From Sedimentisphaerales bacterium (GTDB taxonomy: Bacteria > Planctomycetota > Phycisphaerae > Sedimentisphaerales > Anaerobacaceae): DNA of 57,699 nucleotides. Position numbers and translations under genes: made by a program. The notes beneath the pieces were generated by a model that saw only the letters and a list, made by a program, of their open reading frames with translations, was not told the DNA's origin and made no database searches. Shown one piece after another: positions 55,273 to 57,699 of this stretch (position 1 is the stretch's first letter; each line of letters opens with the position of its first letter). Location: assembly GCA_016932835.1 (NCBI GenBank), contig JAFGCD010000028.1, positions 1-57,699 on the forward strand, read 5' to 3'.

Positions 55273-56049
55273 TTACCTCATCGTCGCAGCCGTCAGAATA
55301 CCTTTCATCGCCGCAGCCTTGAACTGTTTGGGCAAATCAGCCCCCTGAAGTTCCTTGTACAGCGCTACCGCCTCGGACTTCTCGCCCGCGCCGAGAAGTC
55401 GCTCCGCACACGCCAGGCAAGCATCCCCGGTCGCCACTTTCATCTCGCCGGACGCCTTCTTCGCGAATTCCATCAGTGCTTTCGCCGCAGCCGGCGTGCC
55501 TATAAGACCCAGCGCTTCCGACGCCGCCTTGCCGACCGCGATATCAGAGTCGCCCAGAAGCTGCGAAAATGCCGCGATACTCTTCTCGTCACGGCGCTTC
55601 CCCAGCGAGCCGATAATTCCGGGTTTCAGCTTACTGCCGACCTTCGGCAACGCAGACCGCAACGCCGACGCCGCCTGTTCCCCTTCGATACGCTCCAGCG
55701 CATAACGCGAAATATGAGAGGTCTCCTCCGCGGAAAGAAGAGCCGCCAGAGCATCCACCGACTCCCCCGTACCCACAACTCTTAGTCGGCGACAAACATA
55801 ATCCTGCGCAGATCGCGATATACCCCCGGAAAGAGCCTCAACAAGGCCCTTTTCGAGCGCCTTTCGACCAGCAGCATCGCCATGTGTCGCAATGATCGCT
55901 TGGTCGATCGGATTCAAAACATTCCGGTCAACGCCCCAATCATAAGTCTTTAATGTTTCAAAAGCCTTCTCTACTGCCGCCGAATCAACCTGCGCAACCC
56001 CTGCCGCACCTGCTGCCATTGTCATTCCGATAGTCTTTGTATTCGTCAT
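55273..56049 (-). CDS. HEAT-repeat-type helical protein
   Basis: A 258-residue protein started at the ATG at 56049, which follows AAGGAG; a frame from 56073 adds eight unsupported residues. The product is almost all alpha-helical with HEAT/PBS-lyase-like units (IISRS-type helices, SIAAFSQLLGDSDIAVGKAA, SEALGLIGTPAAAKALMEFA). There is no convincing signal peptide; the N-terminal MTNTKTIGMTMAAGAAGVA is only weakly hydrophobic. HEAT repeats are scaffolds for protein binding. It begins 33 bases after the Gfo/Idh/MocA gene on the same strand and shares its promoter, so the two probably act together. Confidence 0.78.
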   Translation of the reverse strand: MTNTKTIGMTMAAGAAGVAQVDSAAVEKAFETLKTYDWGVDRNVLNPIDQAIIATHGDAAGRKALEKGLVEALSGGISRSAQDYVCRRLRVVGTGESVDALAALLSAEETSHISRYALERIEGEQAASALRSALPKVGSKLKPGIIGSLGKRRDEKSIAAFSQLLGDSDIAVGKAASEALGLIGTPAAAKALMEFAKKASGEMKVATGDACLACAERLLGAGEKSEAVALYKELQGADLPKQFKAAAMKGILTAATMR

Positions 56050-56081
56050 AATCAAGTCTCCTTGTCGCAACAATCAATTGC

Positions 56082-57326
56082 TTAGATCACCCACGGTTCT
56101 CGTCTGGCAACGTCAACAAGACGATTCGCTTCCTCGTCGCCTACGAACTGCTGTTTCGCCGTATCCCACTTCAGCGACCGCTCCAATTCGTAAGCAGCCA
56201 GGAAAAGGTGGCATACAGTCGCCGTATGCACCGCAAATTCGATGTCGCGGAAAGGCCGCCGCCGAGTCTTGACGCAATCGATGAAGTCGCCGTAAATCCC
56301 GCCGCTGCCCGAATAACCCGGAACAGCCTTCGACGGACCTTGCTCGTTGGTGCCTTCGACATCCAGGTTCCCCCGACCCGGGTAATTGTGGTGAATGATC
56401 TTGCCGTTCGGATACCGGCAGCTTGCGAACTTCCTGCCGTTTTCGTTATGGAAGATCACTTCTTCAGGCTCTAACTCCCGAACATCGATTGCGAAAGTCG
56501 CCCCGCCGAAGTGATGCGCCCCCCAGTCCGTCATTCCGCCGCCCGAATAATCCTTGAAAGAACGCCAGCTTGTCCCGTCGATACTGTAACTGCCGCTGCA
56601 CCGATGCGGATGGTAAGGAGCCCAAGGAGCAGGACCCAGCCACATATCCCAGTCGAAACCGTCAGGAACAGCCTCCCCCTTCTTGTTGCACTCCTTCGGA
56701 AACGGACCAACGTTAACGTTGATTGACTTGACATTCCCCTTCTTCCCGCTCCAGCAGGCATCCACCGTCCTCCGGTAATCCTCCAGAACGCGCTGGCTCC
56801 CGCCCGAAACCACTCGGCTGTAACGACGAGCAGCATCGATCATCAGCTTGCCTTCACGCAGCGTCTTCGTCTCAGGCTTCTGGCAGTAGATGTCCTTGCC
56901 GTGTCGGCAAGCCTCGATAACTATGATTGCGTGCCAGTGATCGGGCGTCGCGCAATGCACCGCGTCGATATCGTCGCGAATCATAATCTCTCGGAAGTCG
57001 TTGTACGCCTTGCAGTCCTTGTTGTTGTACTTCCCGTTAATACGGTTGATTGACCCCTCCCGAACACCCCTCTTCACATCGCTAACGGCAACATACTGAA
57101 CATCCCCCCGGCCAAGGAACGCACCCTGGTCGCCTCCGCCCATATTACCGATCCCGATACCCGCCATAACGATTCGGCTGCTCGGAGCAGCCCTGCCTGA
57201 ATTGCCCATCACGGACGCAGGAACAAGGTAAGGAAGCGCAATCGACGCCGCCGTAGCCTTCAAAAATGTCCTTCGGCCGTGAGACATGCCCACGCCTTTT
57301 GTTGATTTCATCTTCTGATTTGCCAC
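56082..57326 (-). CDS. Tat-exported Gfo/Idh/MocA-family oxidoreductase
   Basis: A 414-residue NAD(P)-dependent oxidoreductase-fold protein. The N-terminus has a twin-arginine signal (GRRTFLKATAASIALPYLV), so export by Tat is expected. The Rossmann motif is GIGIGNMGGGDQGAF; the catalytic-region block DAVHCATPDHWHAIIVIEAC and CQKPETKTLREG (variant of the usual EKP) are typical. Gene length is complete. In planctomycetes such exported members often act on sugars or cyclitols, but the substrate cannot be read. The GTG at 57326 follows GAAAGGA; downstream ATGs at 57311 and 57287 are alternatives. It has a TTGTCT-17-TATAAT promoter and is followed by the HEAT-type gene. Confidence 0.92.
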   Translation of the reverse strand: MANQKMKSTKGVGMSHGRRTFLKATAASIALPYLVPASVMGNSGRAAPSSRIVMAGIGIGNMGGGDQGAFLGRGDVQYVAVSDVKRGVREGSINRINGKYNNKDCKAYNDFREIMIRDDIDAVHCATPDHWHAIIVIEACRHGKDIYCQKPETKTLREGKLMIDAARRYSRVVSGGSQRVLEDYRRTVDACWSGKKGNVKSINVNVGPFPKECNKKGEAVPDGFDWDMWLGPAPWAPYHPHRCSGSYSIDGTSWRSFKDYSGGGMTDWGAHHFGGATFAIDVRELEPEEVIFHNENGRKFASCRYPNGKIIHHNYPGRGNLDVEGTNEQGPSKAVPGYSGSGGIYGDFIDCVKTRRRPFRDIEFAVHTATVCHLFLAAYELERSLKWDTAKQQFVGDEEANRLVDVARREPWVI

Positions 57327-57426
57327 TGCTCGATCCTTTCATTCACTCAGTGCGAATAATTGCTCTCAGGCATCCGTTCTGCACCCAAATGACTGCACCG
57401 AAACGCCTGATATTACTAACCGGACC

Positions 57427-57455
57427 ATTATACTACTCCCACCACGCACAGACAA
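57427..57455 (-). promoter_or_regulatory. Promoter of the oxidoreductase-HEAT pair
   Basis: On the minus strand TTGTCT (57455-57450) and a perfect TATAAT (57432-57427) are 17 bases apart, starting near 57420. The rest of the 57327-57699 gap holds no gene that I can support. Confidence 0.65.
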
Positions 57456-57642
57456 TGGCCTACTCTGCACCGCAGAACATTATATTATGCGCTGCCAAAC
57501 ACGGCAATAATCATACGAAATCCCCCCGCCGCCATCAAGACATAAGAATCCCAAACCACCCTCACTTGTTTAGCCCCGGCACCCGTGGCTGGGGCATCCG
57601 ACCAGCCTGTGCCAATCTCTTCCGTCTATAAAACCTCGCCTT

Positions 57643-57669
57643 GTCATTCCGAGCGAAGCCGAGGAATCT
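57643..57669. repeat. Relative of the GTCATT short repeat
   Basis: GTCATTCCGAGCGAAGCCGA followed by GGAATCT, at 57643-57669, resembles the ends of the element at 40719 but with CATTCCGAG in place of CATTGCGAG. It runs close to the window end and its other half may lie outside. Confidence 0.4.
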
Positions 57670-57699
57670 ATTAAAATCCCCTCTTCCTTCTCTTTCGAA

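Noticed and set aside
1..57699. CRISPR arrays, prophage or insertion-sequence genes
   Set aside because: No regularly spaced direct repeats, cas genes, integrases, transposases or phage structural proteins were found on either strand.

Overview
The window looks like a chromosomal segment from a marine or sediment planctomycete, most likely in or near the Phycisphaerae. The clues are a MoxR/DUF58/VWA gene train with a giant coiled-coil protein, a formylglycine sulfatase beside glycan-active enzymes, a PEP-CTERM-like tail, dockerin-like C-termini, an HzsA-like multihaem protein, an expanded SecA, and Gfo/Idh/MocA and DUF4838 proteins. This is inference from protein families; no rRNA is present. 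I see no tRNA, rRNA, CRISPR array, transposase or prophage gene. Long antisense open frames are common because of codon bias and were left out.

Layout. 1-1.4 kb: two small membrane proteins and an iron-sulfur flavoprotein-like reductase. 1.5-3.0 kb (minus): a LamG-TM-PDZ protein. 3.4-17.6 kb (plus): a six-gene, 14-kb operon-like run of MoxR ATPase, DUF58 protein, BatA-type VWA protein, VWA protein split by a PA14 module, an 1843-residue membrane-anchored coiled-coil protein and a secreted terpenoid-cyclase-fold protein. 17.7-20.8 kb (minus): HPr, PTS IIA (PtsN-like), hibernation factor, DUF502 protein and a flippase-like membrane protein, behind a good sigma70-type promoter. 20.9 kb: hisI. 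21.5-28.1 kb: a structured leader, a 2091-residue modular extracellular protein with an embedded cysteine-peptidase-like domain, and a strong terminator. 28.3-30.2 kb (minus): a CcmF-like haem lyase. 30.3-37.3 kb: alpha-galactosidase-like protein, Tat-exported sulfatase, DUF4838 protein and a lipoprotein, probably a sulfated-glycan locus. 37.4-38.7 kb (minus): a PEP-CTERM-like protein with a long leader. 39.1-40.5 kb: beta-CASP nuclease. 40.9-43.3 kb (minus): tatC, tatA and a nitrilase-family hydrolase. 43.5-46.0 kb: HzsA-like trihaem protein. 46.1-52.0 kb: an orphan RNA candidate, a DUF4184-like membrane protein, a second DUF502 protein, efp and secA. 52.1-57.7 kb (minus): a small-RNA candidate, two unknown proteins, a beta-helix protein, a HEAT-type protein and a Gfo/Idh/MocA oxidoreductase.

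How it fits together. Much of the window concerns export and the outside of the cell: secA, tatA and tatC provide export; the sulfatase and the oxidoreductase carry Tat-like signals; and many large products have Sec signals. The regulatory genes (HPr, PtsN, HPF) suggest a PTS-type nutrient or stress signal.

The most interesting signals are the five-copy repeat in the C-terminal half of SecA, the two compact intergenic RNA candidates (46.1 and 52.1 kb), the possible pseudoknot leader at 21.5 kb, and the MoxR operon with its split VWA domain and giant coiled coil. Everything comes from reading the sequence; no searches or folding programs were run.
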